A model generated the notes under the pieces. The model was not told where the DNA came from. It worked only from the letters and a program-made list of their open reading frames with translations, and ran no database searches. Of a DNA stretch of 59,366 nt, positions 1 to 8,061 are shown in pieces. The DNA is from Lachnospiraceae bacterium (GTDB lineage Bacteria; Bacillota_A; Clostridia; Lachnospirales; Lachnospiraceae). Each line of letters opens with the position of its first letter. Within the stretch, counting starts at the first letter, position 1. Made by a program: the position numbers and the translations under genes. Where the stretch lies: contig CAAFOY010000062.1 in the NCBI GenBank assembly GCA_900764695.1, forward strand, positions 1 through 59,366. Reading direction: 5' to 3'.

Positions 1-1
1 C

Positions 2-1222
2 TATAAGGCGAATGTAATGTCGGAAAAGGAATTTAATAAAATTTCCAATTCAAAAGATGTTAAGAAGAACATAGAAGATGCATTGAAAAAAGAATACTCG
101 GATGGAATTAAAAATGTAAAATATACTTATCTGACAAGGGAAGACAGTACATTAGATATAAATACGGTTGTAACAGACAGTGAAGGAACGAAGTATAAAA
201 ACTATGTTACGGTATCATATGAAGATGGCAAACTTGGAACAGATGTTGAACTGAAAGAAGGAAACAAGAAAGCTTCAGTGATAAGTGGCAGTTCTATAAA
301 TTTAAAAACTACAAAGGAAGTTAAAGAAAAATTAAGCATACCAAACCCGGAAGAGATTACAGAAGATGTGAATGTAATAATTCACAAATGCGAATATAAA
401 GAAGGACAAAAAACTCTTTATTGTACGAAAAATGAGCCAACATATGATTTGAAGTTTTTGGGGTTCAAGAACAAGGTATATATTACTAACTTTGCTTTAG
501 GAAATATAACAGGAGAAAATGAAAGTCTGGCATTAGTTATTAAAGAAAAAGACGAAGAGTCGGATAATTACACATATCTTGCTGTTTTGGATTACCACAA
601 TAAAAAGAGCTATGTTACAAAAACAGACATATTGGCAGGTCAGGGGAGAGATGAACAGCTAAATTTATGTGATGTTACAGGAGATGGAAAAGATGAATTG
701 ATTTTGTCAAGTGAACCTAACACAACTATTGATTGGAATTTATATGGGTTTGAAGATGGTGCATTGAAACAAATTTACAGTAATGTGGAAAAACAGGATT
801 TGGAATCAGAAGGTTTTAAAACAGAGTTACTAGATGATTATAAAGTAAAAGTTACAGGAAATAACTTTAGCCAAACTATTTCGCTTTTGGACTTAGGGGT
901 GAAAAAAGATGATTTGGAATACAAAAATCCTAAAGATTTGGATAAATCAGATAATCAGAACGCAAGAGTTTATAAAAACGGAAAATTGTTGAAGAAATAC
1001 AAGAATCAATCTAATGTAGTTGAAATTAAAGCTTTAATGGCAAAAGATTGGGATAAAGGTTTTGCTGATTATGATTATTTTAAAAATATTGATATGGACG
1101 AAGGCATTTGCACACCATTAAGGATAGATTTAGGAGATGCGGAAATTGGAACGTTAAACATTTATCTGAAATATGATAAGGCAAATGATGGATTAATGAT
1201 TTCTAGAGTAGAAGTCAGTTGA
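2..1222 (+). CDS. Unknown protein with an FG-GAP-like repeat, 5' end cut by window
   Basis: The frame is open to the left edge. The first ATG is at 17, with only a weak AAGG in front of it, so I treat the gene as truncated at its 5' end. The visible ~400 residues are rich in Lys, Asp and Asn and look like an extracytoplasmic or lipoprotein-type domain whose signal sequence would lie outside the window. Counting from the ATG at 17, residues 219-230 read DVTGDGKDELIL, the Asp/Gly calcium-loop pattern of FG-GAP/VCBS-like repeats. No catalytic motif is visible and I do not recognise the family. The neighbouring metalloprotease-like gene is on the same strand, about 120 bp away. Function unknown. 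Confidence 0.7.
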   Translation, partial: YKANVMSEKEFNKISNSKDVKKNIEDALKKEYSDGIKNVKYTYLTREDSTLDINTVVTDSEGTKYKNYVTVSYEDGKLGTDVELKEGNKKASVISGSSINLKTTKEVKEKLSIPNPEEITEDVNVIIHKCEYKEGQKTLYCTKNEPTYDLKFLGFKNKVYITNFALGNITGENESLALVIKEKDEESDNYTYLAVLDYHNKKSYVTKTDILAGQGRDEQLNLCDVTGDGKDELILSSEPNTTIDWNLYGFEDGALKQIYSNVEKQDLESEGFKTELLDDYKVKVTGNNFSQTISLLDLGVKKDDLEYKNPKDLDKSDNQNARVYKNGKLLKKYKNQSNVVEIKALMAKDWDKGFADYDYFKNIDMDEGICTPLRIDLGDAEIGTLNIYLKYDKANDGLMISRVEVS

Positions 1223-1281
1223 TTTAAAATCAGAGGCAGGCGAATAAGATTAAGTGAAAGGACGGTGAACAACATGAAGAA

Positions 1282-1331
1282 AACCGTCAATGATGTATTG
1301 TGAATAATAACGTGATATATCATTGGCGGTT
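1282..1331 (+). terminator. Hairpin between gene 1 and the metalloprotease gene
   Basis: Arms 1282-1294 (AACCGTCAATGAT) and 1319-1331 pair over 13 bp, with one G-U pair and a 24-nt loop. The following T-run is weak (TCTTGTT), so this is only a possible terminator. A competing pair exists: GACGGT at 1261-1266 can pair with ACCGTC at 1283-1288. Confidence 0.35.
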
Positions 1332-1345
1332 CTTGTTAAAAATAA

Positions 1346-2491
1346 ATGGACATATGGAAGAGTGAAGTTTGGAAAGATAAATACAAAGACCATAATGTTA
1401 GAAAAGGTTTACGTTTAAAGTTTGACAGAGGCATTGACGAGGAATTAAAAACAGGGTTTAAGGAATATTGCAGGTGGTTAAGAAGTGAATATACATTTCC
1501 CATAAGGGTGCCTGTATATGTTAAAAATTTCAAAAAGATAAAGGCAATGGATGGGGAATATGTATTTGGAACTTTTTTTGGACCATTCAATTTTCTGGAA
1601 GAACCTTATGTAAGAGTTGCAGCAGGAGACTTTAAGGAGTCTTTTGAAGAAATGGGAGAACAGGCAGTTTATCAGTATTTGTGTACATTAACCCATGAGT
1701 TGACTCATTATTTCCAATGGCTAAATAATTCTGAATTGACACAAATCGGAAAAGAAAGGCAAGCAACAATTACGGCTGATAGAATTGTACAAAGATATGT
1801 TGATGCAAAGTATGAAGAAAAACAACAGTTTCTTCACAAACTAGAGCAAAGTGCAAAACGAAGAGAGATAAATGAGTTGGAAATAGACAAACTTAGAAAA
1901 ATTGCTTTTGAAGATGATGTTAACAATAAAATATTAATTGCAAGAATATTAGAAGAATCCAAGTTAATCGAAAGTGAAAAAATATTATTACATCTTACAA
2001 AAGATATAGATGATATTGTAAGAATGGAGGCATGCAATGCCTTAAGTAATAGTGATTCACTTGAAGTATACGTAGCTTTAAAGGAAATTGCTTCAAAGGA
2101 CAGTGTGGGTATGGTAAGAGGTTATGCCATAGTTGCTTTAGGCGATGTAGCTGTAGAGATTAATAAGGAGAAGGAAGCAACAAAGTTCTTAAAGAATTTA
2201 TTGAAAAGGGAAAAATCTGATTTTGCAATGATTGACATTTGGGCAGTTCTTTATTGTCTGGGAGAAGAAAGATGGCTATCATATCTTTTAGAAAAGATTG
2301 ATTCATCAAAATCTTCAGAAAGATGTGAAGTTGCAAATTGCCTATATGGAATTGTTGACGAGGAAAATAAAGAGCAAATAAAAACTATATTGCAAAAAAG
2401 AAGGGAGATAGAAAAATCAGAAGAAGTTATTGAATCAATAGAAGAGGTACTTGATATTATTAAAAAAGATTATAACAAAAAGGGCATGTAG
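1346..2491 (+). CDS. Putative zinc metalloprotease with C-terminal HEAT-like repeats
   Basis: The 381-aa protein has a gluzincin-type motif, THELTHYFQW, with HExxH at residues 117-121, preceded by hydrophobic residues. This supports a zinc peptidase-like fold. From about residue 165 onward there are repeated ~30-residue helical pairs (such as VRMEACNALSNSDS and VRGYAIVALGDVA), which resemble HEAT/PBS-lyase repeats used for protein docking. There is no signal peptide or membrane segment, so it is probably cytoplasmic. The ATG at 1346 follows an in-frame TAA at 1343-1345 and has no convincing Shine-Dalgarno site, so translation may be weak. Substrate unknown. The protease assignment rests on the motif alone. 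Confidence 0.75.
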   Translation: MDIWKSEVWKDKYKDHNVRKGLRLKFDRGIDEELKTGFKEYCRWLRSEYTFPIRVPVYVKNFKKIKAMDGEYVFGTFFGPFNFLEEPYVRVAAGDFKESFEEMGEQAVYQYLCTLTHELTHYFQWLNNSELTQIGKERQATITADRIVQRYVDAKYEEKQQFLHKLEQSAKRREINELEIDKLRKIAFEDDVNNKILIARILEESKLIESEKILLHLTKDIDDIVRMEACNALSNSDSLEVYVALKEIASKDSVGMVRGYAIVALGDVAVEINKEKEATKFLKNLLKREKSDFAMIDIWAVLYCLGEERWLSYLLEKIDSSKSSERCEVANCLYGIVDEENKEQIKTILQKRREIEKSEEVIESIEEVLDIIKKDYNKKGM

Positions 2492-2516
2492 GTTTAAACT
2501 TATATGCTCTTTTTTG
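2477..2516 (+). terminator. Intrinsic terminator overlapping the metalloprotease stop codon
   Basis: Arms 2477-2490 and 2501-2514 pair, including G-U pairs, and are followed by a T-run ending at 2516. The left arm contains the first two bases of the TAG stop codon. Confidence 0.8.
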
Positions 2517-2580
2517 TGGTATAATTGCATTAAAACATACTAAACATATATGTTTTGAATAAAAATATTAAAAATTTCAA

Positions 2581-2617
2581 TTTTCCTATTGACATTGTAG
2601 GAAAAAGATAGTAATAT
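2581..2617 (+). promoter_or_regulatory. cysK operon promoter with overlapping operator palindrome
   Basis: A -35 box TTGACA (2589-2594) and a -10 box TAATAT (2612-2617) are separated by 17 bp. A perfect inverted repeat, TTTTCCTA (2581-2588) and TAGGAAAA (2598-2605) with a 9-bp spacer, flanks the -35 box. A protein bound there would compete with RNA polymerase. The position fits a sulfur repressor, perhaps of the Rrf2/CymR type, but that assignment is inference. Confidence 0.75.
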
Positions 2618-2680
2618 GCCACTATAAACAAAACCTACTTAACTTATAGGAATTGAATGAATAGGAAAGGAAGCGGTGTT

Positions 2681-2776
2681 ATGAGCAGAACAAAGACAGC
2701 TTATAATTACAAAATGAGAAAGACTTACTGTTGCAACATAAGTGTAGGAGAGACGGAGCGAATGTGTAGCAGATAG
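2681..2776 (+). CDS. Leader peptide with tandem Cys codons upstream of cysK
   Basis: A 31-codon ORF starts at ATG 2681 with purine-rich AGGAAAGGAAG sequence 5' of it, and ends at TAG 2774-2776. The peptide carries Cys-Cys at codons 17-18 (TGT TGC) and another Cys at codon 29. It lies between the operon promoter and cysK, and its Cys-Cys codons form part of the 5' arm of the hairpin at 2728-2772. This is the arrangement expected of a translation-coupled attenuator in which a ribosome short of charged tRNA-Cys stalls and opens the hairpin. The ORF and hairpin are seen; the sensing role is inferred. Confidence 0.55.
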   Translation: MSRTKTAYNYKMRKTYCCNISVGETERMCSR

Positions 2777-2782
2777 TTTTTT
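2728..2782 (+). terminator. Putative attenuator terminator in cysK leader
   Basis: Left arm CTGTTGC-A-ACAT (2728-2739) pairs with ATGT-GTAGCAG (2762-2772): 11 pairs including G-U, with one bulged A. T6 follows at 2777-2782 after a 4-nt gap. The two Cys codons of the leader ORF lie in the left arm. Confidence 0.5.
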
Positions 2783-2859
2783 ACAAATGATTATAAACTA
2801 CAGATTCAAGATTAAAATGATGATAAGAGAGTTCCAATGAACTCTAGAACGATAAAAAA

Positions 2860-2920
2860 TGAAAAACAACTAATCAGTAGGGAAAAATATTAAAAGTGAA
2901 AAACAACTAATTAGTAGGGA
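2860..2920 (+). repeat. Two 24-bp direct repeats in the cysK 5' leader
   Basis: Positions 2860-2883 and 2897-2920 share the same 24-bp sequence with one C/T difference, including ACTAATYAGTAGGGA, at a 37-bp period. The second copy contains the palindrome CTAATTAG. Just upstream is a 7-bp hairpin (AGAGTTC 2828-2834 with GAACTCT 2839-2845). They sit between the attenuator and the cysK ribosome binding site. Role unknown; a regulator site or RNA element are both possible. Confidence 0.6.
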
Positions 2921-2963
2921 CAATAAAAAATTAGAAAATCAGTTAAATTTGGAGGATATAAAA

Positions 2964-3899
2964 ATGGCAAATATTAAAACAAGCGCAGCAGAACTTATTG
3001 GAAAGACACCTTTATTAGAGGTTAAGAAATTTGAAGCAAAAGAAAACATTACAGATGCTAAGATTTTAGCTAAATTAGAATATTTTAATCCGGCAGGAAG
3101 CGTTAAAGACAGAGTCGCATTAAAGATGATTGAAGATGCAGAAGAAAGTGGAAAGCTTAAACCGGGAGCAACAATTATTGAACCAACATCAGGTAACACA
3201 GGTATCGGTATTGCAGCAGTTGCAGCAGCAAAGGGATACAAAGTAATTATTACAATTCCTGAAACAATGAGTGTTGAAAGAAGAAACATTATGAAAGCAT
3301 ATGGTGCTGAATTAGTTCTTACAGAAGGAGCTAAAGGTATGAAGGGTGCTATTGATAAGGCTGATGAAATTAAGGAAGCAACACCTGGTTCAATTATATT
3401 AGGACAGTTTGTTAATGAAGCTAATCCTAAGGCACACAGAGAAACAACAGGACCGGAAATTTGGGAAGATACAGATGGACAGGTTGATATTTTTGTAGCA
3501 GGTGTTGGTACAGGTGGAACAGTTACAGGCGTAGGCGAATATTTGAAATCAAAGAACCCTAATGTAAAGGTTGTTGCAGTAGAACCAAAAACAAGCCCGG
3601 TACTTTCAGAAGGAAAAGCCGGAGCACATAAGATTCAGGGTATTGGTGCAGGATTTGTACCTGACATTCTTAACACAAAGATTTATGATGAAGTTATTGC
3701 AGTAGAAAACGAAGATGCTTTTGCTACAGCTAAGGAGCTTGCAAAAACAGAAGGTGTTCTTACAGGTATTTCATCAGGTGCAGCATTATATGCAGCCATT
3801 CAGTTAGCAAAAAGACCAGAGAACAAAGGCAAAAATATTGTAGCATTATTACCTGATTCAGGTGACAGATATTATTCAACACCTTTATTTCAGGATTGA
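2964..3899 (+). CDS. cysK: Cysteine synthase A (O-acetylserine sulfhydrylase)
   Basis: PLP enzyme that makes L-cysteine from O-acetylserine and sulfide in the cytoplasm. The 311-aa protein is full length for the family. The PLP lysine is K48 in NPAGSVKDR, the substrate loop is PTSGNTGIG, the phosphate cup is GTGGTVTG, and the C-terminal [11 protein letters not shown] is typical of CysK. I chose ATG 2964 because GGAGG lies at 2951-2955; an upstream TTG at 2949 overlaps that site and is unlikely. It is the first structural gene of an operon with metY 39 bp downstream. Regulation is probably by the operator at 2581-2605 and the Cys leader peptide. Confidence 0.97.
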   Translation: MANIKTSAAELIGKTPLLEVKKFEAKENITDAKILAKLEYFNPAGSVKDRVALKMIEDAEESGKLKPGATIIEPTSGNTGIGIAAVAAAKGYKVIITIPETMSVERRNIMKAYGAELVLTEGAKGMKGAIDKADEIKEATPGSIILGQFVNEANPKAHRETTGPEIWEDTDGQVDIFVAGVGTGGTVTGVGEYLKSKNPNVKVVAVEPKTSPVLSEGKAGAHKIQGIGAGFVPDILNTKIYDEVIAVENEDAFATAKELAKTEGVLTGISSGAALYAAIQLAKRPENKGKNIVALLPDSGDRYYSTPLFQD

Positions 3900-3938
3900 T
3901 CAGATATAAGAAAAAAGATATTTACAAAGGAGATAATT

Positions 3939-5231
3939 ATGGCAGAAAGAAATTACAAATTTGAAACATTACAGTTACACGTAGGACAGGAAAATCCAGA
4001 TCCTGTTACAGATGCAAGAGCAGTACCAATTTATCAGACTTCATCTTATGTATTTAGAAATTGCGATCATGCAGAAGCAAGATTTGGCTTAGCAGACGCA
4101 GGAAATATTTATGGACGTCTTACAAACCCAACAGAAGACGTATTTGAAAAGAGAATTGCCGCACTTGAAGGTGGTGTTGCAGCATTAGCAGTAGCATCAG
4201 GAGCAGCAGCTATCGCTTACACAATTGAAAATTTAGCACAGAATGGTGACCACATTGTTGCAGCAAAGAACATTTATGGTGGAACATATAACCTTTTAGA
4301 ACATACACTTCCGTCTTATGGAATTTCAACAACATTTGTAGATCCATTTAACTTTGATGAAGTTGAAAATGCAATTCAGGACAATACTAAGGCTGTATTT
4401 ATTGAAACATTAGGAAATCCTAATTCAGACGTAGTAGATATTGAAAAAATTGCAGAAATCGCACATGCACACAAGATTCCGCTTGTAATTGACAATACAT
4501 TTGCAACACCATATCTTGTAAGACCTATTGAACACGGTGCTGACATTGTTGTTCATTCAGCAACAAAATTCATCGGTGGTCATGGTACAACAATCGGTGG
4601 TGTAATCGTTGACGGTGGAAAATTTGACTGGGAAGCAAGCGGAAAGTTTGAATCACTTACAGCTCCAAACCCAAGTTACCATGGTGTAAGCTTTACTAAA
4701 GCAGTAGGACCTGCAGCTTTTGTTACAAAGATTAGAGCAATCCTTCTTCGTGATACAGGTGCTACAATTTCACCATTCCATGCATTTATTTTCCTTCAGG
4801 GATTAGAAACACTTTCACTTAGAGTTGAAAGACATGTTGAAAATGCTTTAAAAGTTGTTCAGTACTTAAAGAATCATCCACAGGTAGAAGCAGTACATCA
4901 TCCATCAGTATCTGATGATCCTGTACAGCAGGAATTATACAAGAAATACTTCCCTAACGGTGGTGGATCAATCTTTACATTTGAAATAAAGGGAGATGAC
5001 AGAAAGGCTAAAGACTTTATCGATAACCTTCAGTTATTCTCATTATTAGCAAACGTGGCTGATGTTAAATCATTAGTTATTCACCCGGCATCAACAACAC
5101 ATTCACAGATGACAGAAGAAGAACTTTTAGGTTCAGGAATTAAGCCTAACACAATTCGTCTTTCAATCGGTACAGAAAATGTTGATGACATTATTGAAGA
5201 TTTAGATGAAGCTTTTAAAGCTGTCAAATAA
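3939..5231 (+). CDS. metY: O-acetylhomoserine aminocarboxypropyltransferase/homocysteine synthase
   Basis: PLP enzyme of the Cys/Met metabolism family that uses O-acetylhomoserine and sulfide to make homocysteine. Its 430 aa match MetY better than the ~380-aa cystathionine synthases. The PLP lysine is K210 in [12 protein letters not shown]. The N-terminal [12 protein letters not shown] and the [10 protein letters not shown] segment are typical. The start has AAAGGAG in front of ATG 3939. It is coupled to cysK, so one transcript covers sulfide capture into both cysteine and homocysteine. A terminator follows the stop. Confidence 0.95.
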   Translation: MAERNYKFETLQLHVGQENPDPVTDARAVPIYQTSSYVFRNCDHAEARFGLADAGNIYGRLTNPTEDVFEKRIAALEGGVAALAVASGAAAIAYTIENLAQNGDHIVAAKNIYGGTYNLLEHTLPSYGISTTFVDPFNFDEVENAIQDNTKAVFIETLGNPNSDVVDIEKIAEIAHAHKIPLVIDNTFATPYLVRPIEHGADIVVHSATKFIGGHGTTIGGVIVDGGKFDWEASGKFESLTAPNPSYHGVSFTKAVGPAAFVTKIRAILLRDTGATISPFHAFIFLQGLETLSLRVERHVENALKVVQYLKNHPQVEAVHHPSVSDDPVQQELYKKYFPNGGGSIFTFEIKGDDRKAKDFIDNLQLFSLLANVADVKSLVIHPASTTHSQMTEEELLGSGIKPNTIRLSIGTENVDDIIEDLDEAFKAVK

Positions 5232-5245
5232 ATATCTTTTTTCTT

Positions 5246-5274
5246 AAAGAGCTTACCTTCGGGTGGCTCTTTTT
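5246..5274 (+). terminator. Terminator of the cysK-metY operon
   Basis: AAAGAGC (5246-5252) pairs with GCTCTTT (5266-5272), and the T-run continues to 5274. It lies 15 bp after the metY stop. Confidence 0.85.
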
Positions 5275-5321
5275 AAGTAATTTTGTTAAAACAAAATTAA
5301 AAACTTGATTTTGTTCTATAA

Positions 5322-6764
5322 ATGTTTAAGATTATAGGTATGACAAAACTTATTTGGAAATTATTTAAAATAGTATTGACTTTATTATTGGCGTTTTTAA
5401 TGTATGTGGTAATTGGTGGCGTTGTGCCATTTTTACACCATCCTGATGTGTCGCAGACGAAAAAGGAGGCAGTTGAAAGCACACAGTTTTATAGTGATAG
5501 TGTAGGACCGGATAGGGCAACTATTATTGAAGATAATGAGGAAGCGTTAAAAATGCGGCTTAGAGTAATAAAGGATGCCAAAAAGACCCTTATATTGTCA
5601 ACTTTTGATTTTAGAAGTGATGATGCTGGAAAGGATATTTTGGCAGCTTTATTAAATGCGGCGGACAGAGGTGTAAAGGTAGAAATTTTTGCCGATGGAT
5701 TTAATTCGATTATTCAAATGGAGAATAACGACTATTTTTATGCTTTGTCGTCCAACAAAAATATAAAAATTATAATTTATAATCAGGTTAATATCCTTAT
5801 TCCGTGGAATGGTTTAGGACGAATGCATGACAAATATGTAATTGCAGATGACAGTTTGTATATTCTTGGCGGACGAAATACATTTGGTTATTTTCTTGGT
5901 GATTATGCAGGCCACAAGAATTATGACAGAGATGTACTTGTTTACAATACAGGCTCAAAGGACAGTTCAATTTATCAGATTAAAGATTATTATAAGAAAA
6001 TAACGTCTCAGAAGTGTTGTTCGGTATTTCACTATAATGAAAGTCTTGGTGAAAAGAATAGTGTAAAAAAGGCTGAACAGGAGCTTAAAAATAGATATGA
6101 AAGTCTTGAAAACAAATATGATAAGTTTTTAGCAGGAAATTATGATTATAAGGCTAATACTTATGAGACTAACAAAATAAATCTTTTAAGTAATCCCACA
6201 TCTTTGTATACAAAGCAGCCTACGGTTTATTATGGTTTAATGTATTTGGCAAAAAATGCAAAGAAGGAAGTAAAGATTCATACTCCTTATATAATTTGTA
6301 ATGACTATATGTATAAGGAACTTAAAAATATAAAAGTTCCAACAACCATTATGACTAATTCTGCAGAGAATAATGGAAATATATTTGGTGCAGTGGATTA
6401 TCTTAATCATAAGAAAGACATTATAAACACCGGAGTTACAATTAAAGAATATGAGGGTGGAATTTCTTATCATGGGAAAAGTATGACCATAGATGATGAT
6501 ATTGCCATTGTAGGATCTTTTAATATGGATATGAGAAGTGCATATATTGATACAGAGCTTATGCTTGTTATTAACAGTAAGGATATTAATAAACAACTTA
6601 AAGCAAGTATGGCAGAGTATGAGAAGAAAGCAGCTACTGTAAAAAATGAAACAGAGTATAGCCATATTCCTGAGGGAATGAAGATGAAAGAATTGTCAGA
6701 CAAAAAGAAAAACATTAAAGAGTGGTTTGGTTGGGCGATGAATGGATTAAGATTTTTGTTTTAA
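5322..6764 (+). CDS. Membrane-anchored phospholipase D-like protein (cardiolipin synthase-type)
   Basis: The 480-aa protein has one N-terminal membrane segment (about residues 8-30) followed by two PLD domains with complete HKD signatures: HDKYVIADD at residue 169 and HGKSMTIDD at residue 384. Two HKD motifs form one active site in this superfamily. The layout fits a cardiolipin synthase or another phosphatidyl transferase at the membrane, although the protein is divergent from classical Cls and could be a hydrolase. An alternative start is ATG 5340, with an AGG just upstream; neither start has a strong Shine-Dalgarno site. It is preceded by the metY terminator, so it is probably a separate unit. 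Confidence 0.85.
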   Translation: MFKIIGMTKLIWKLFKIVLTLLLAFLMYVVIGGVVPFLHHPDVSQTKKEAVESTQFYSDSVGPDRATIIEDNEEALKMRLRVIKDAKKTLILSTFDFRSDDAGKDILAALLNAADRGVKVEIFADGFNSIIQMENNDYFYALSSNKNIKIIIYNQVNILIPWNGLGRMHDKYVIADDSLYILGGRNTFGYFLGDYAGHKNYDRDVLVYNTGSKDSSIYQIKDYYKKITSQKCCSVFHYNESLGEKNSVKKAEQELKNRYESLENKYDKFLAGNYDYKANTYETNKINLLSNPTSLYTKQPTVYYGLMYLAKNAKKEVKIHTPYIICNDYMYKELKNIKVPTTIMTNSAENNGNIFGAVDYLNHKKDIINTGVTIKEYEGGISYHGKSMTIDDDIAIVGSFNMDMRSAYIDTELMLVINSKDINKQLKASMAEYEKKAATVKNETEYSHIPEGMKMKELSDKKKNIKEWFGWAMNGLRFLF

Positions 6765-6851
6765 AGTGGATAAATATCATAAGGGATTAAAAACAGTTGT
6801 CTATAAAAACAGACATTAATAGGGATAAATCTTGGAAAAGAGGACATTAAT

Positions 6852-7790
6852 ATGTTGGCAAACAGAAAAATAGTAATAATAGGAGCAGGGCATGTAGGCT
6901 CACATTGTGCATATGCTTTGGCAATACAGGGAATATGTGATGAAATTGTTTTGGTTGATAAAGACCGGACAAAAGCTAAAAGTCATAGTATGGATATAGC
7001 TGACAGTGTAAGTTTTTTTAATAGTTCAGTAATTGTCAGATGTGGAGATTATAGCGATTGCAATGATGCAGATATTATAGTAATAAGTGCAGGGGTTCCA
7101 AGACTTCCGGGACAGACACGACTTGATGTGTTAGATGGTTCAGTGGAATGTGTAAGGGACATTGTAAGCAACTTAAATAAAATAGAAATAAAAGGAATAA
7201 TTATAACAATTACAAATCCTGCGGACATAATTGCAGACTTTGTTAGAAAAGCAACAGGATTGCCTAAAAACCGTGTGTTTAGCACAGGAACATCTCTTGA
7301 CACGGCAAGAATGAGAAGAACAGTAGCAGACCTTTGCAATATTGCACCACAAAGCGTAATCGGATTTGCAATGGGCGAACATGGTGATTCATCAATGGTG
7401 CCATTTTCAAACTTAACAATATTTGGAAAAAACTATAAACATCTAAAAGAAGAAAATCCCGAAAGATTTGGAAGGCTAAGCGAAAAAGTTATAACAGACC
7501 AAACTCACATGAGAGGTATGGATATTATAGAAGGAAAAGGTTCAACAGAATTTGGAATAGGCACAGCATTAGCTGATATGGCAAAAGCTGTTCTAATGGA
7601 TGAACACAGAATTCTTCCGGCATCAACCCTATTAGAAGGGGAATACGGACAAACAAATGTCCACGCAGGAGTGCCATGTATAATTGGCAGAAAAGGCATA
7701 GAACAAGTGGTAGAATTGAAGCTGACAGATGAAGAATTAAAACAATTCGAAAATTCATGTAATGTAATAAAACAACATATGGTTGAATAA
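6852..7790 (+). CDS. Lactate/malate dehydrogenase-family NAD-dependent 2-hydroxyacid dehydrogenase
   Basis: The 312-aa protein has an N-terminal Rossmann motif (IIGAGHVGS), the catalytic histidine H177 in GEHGDSS, and LDTARMRR with the substrate-binding arginine. At the loop position that is usually Gln in lactate dehydrogenase and Arg in malate dehydrogenase, the sequence is VPRLPGQTR. This places an arginine (R84) there and points to malate or another dicarboxylate. The STGTSLDTARM segment, however, is more like L-lactate or L-2-hydroxyisocaproate dehydrogenases. The family is certain and the substrate is open. The start is supported by AGAGGA at 6840-6845. A structured repeat separates it from the next dehydrogenase gene. 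Confidence 0.9.
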   Translation: MLANRKIVIIGAGHVGSHCAYALAIQGICDEIVLVDKDRTKAKSHSMDIADSVSFFNSSVIVRCGDYSDCNDADIIVISAGVPRLPGQTRLDVLDGSVECVRDIVSNLNKIEIKGIIITITNPADIIADFVRKATGLPKNRVFSTGTSLDTARMRRTVADLCNIAPQSVIGFAMGEHGDSSMVPFSNLTIFGKNYKHLKEENPERFGRLSEKVITDQTHMRGMDIIEGKGSTEFGIGTALADMAKAVLMDEHRILPASTLLEGEYGQTNVHAGVPCIIGRKGIEQVVELKLTDEELKQFENSCNVIKQHMVE

Positions 7791-7810
7791 TCACAAAATT
7801 TTTGTTTTCT

Positions 7811-7990
7811 CCGCTCATCAGGAATATTCTATCGCAAACACGTTGATTTTATCATTTTGCTCCGCCGCCTATTGTAAAACAAAAATCAAAACTCGCTGAC
7901 GCTCAGACAGTTGATTTTTGCTTTACGCTATGCTCGCAAAATTTCAAAAATCTGCCTATTGTTTGCTTCTAGAGTTTTCCTGATGAGCGG
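7811..7990 (+). repeat. Structured repeat, copy 1
   Basis: The outer arms 7811-7824 (CCGCTCATCAGGAA) and 7977-7990 are perfect 14-bp complements. An internal hairpin has arms AAAAATCAA (7881-7889) and TTGATTTTT (7911-7919). A shorter closing stem pairs GCAAAC (7834-7839) with GTTTGC (7961-7966). The core between arms (GCAAACACGTTGATTTT, TTGCTCCGCCG, ATGCTCGCAAAATTTC, CTGCCTATTGTTT) recurs at 54.9 kb and, reversed, at 55.8 kb. It fills the gap between the LDH-family gene and the iron-type dehydrogenase. An extra 13-bp inverted pair, 7826-7838 with 8009-8021, crosses the outer stem. Confidence 0.9.
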
Positions 7991-8061
7991 AATAACAAAA
8001 CAAAATATTTTGCGATAGAATGAAGTGTTGTAAATATAAGAAAGGAAACTAAAAATAAAAT

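Noticed and set aside
1274..1300. 8-codon ORF (MKKTVNDVL-type) before the metalloprotease
   Set aside because: Too short, poor Shine-Dalgarno spacing; overlap with competing hairpins may be chance.
7811..7990. MITE/insertion sequence interpretation of the structured repeat
   Set aside because: No transposase and no target-site duplication was visible, and the terminal arms differ between copies rather than being fixed.
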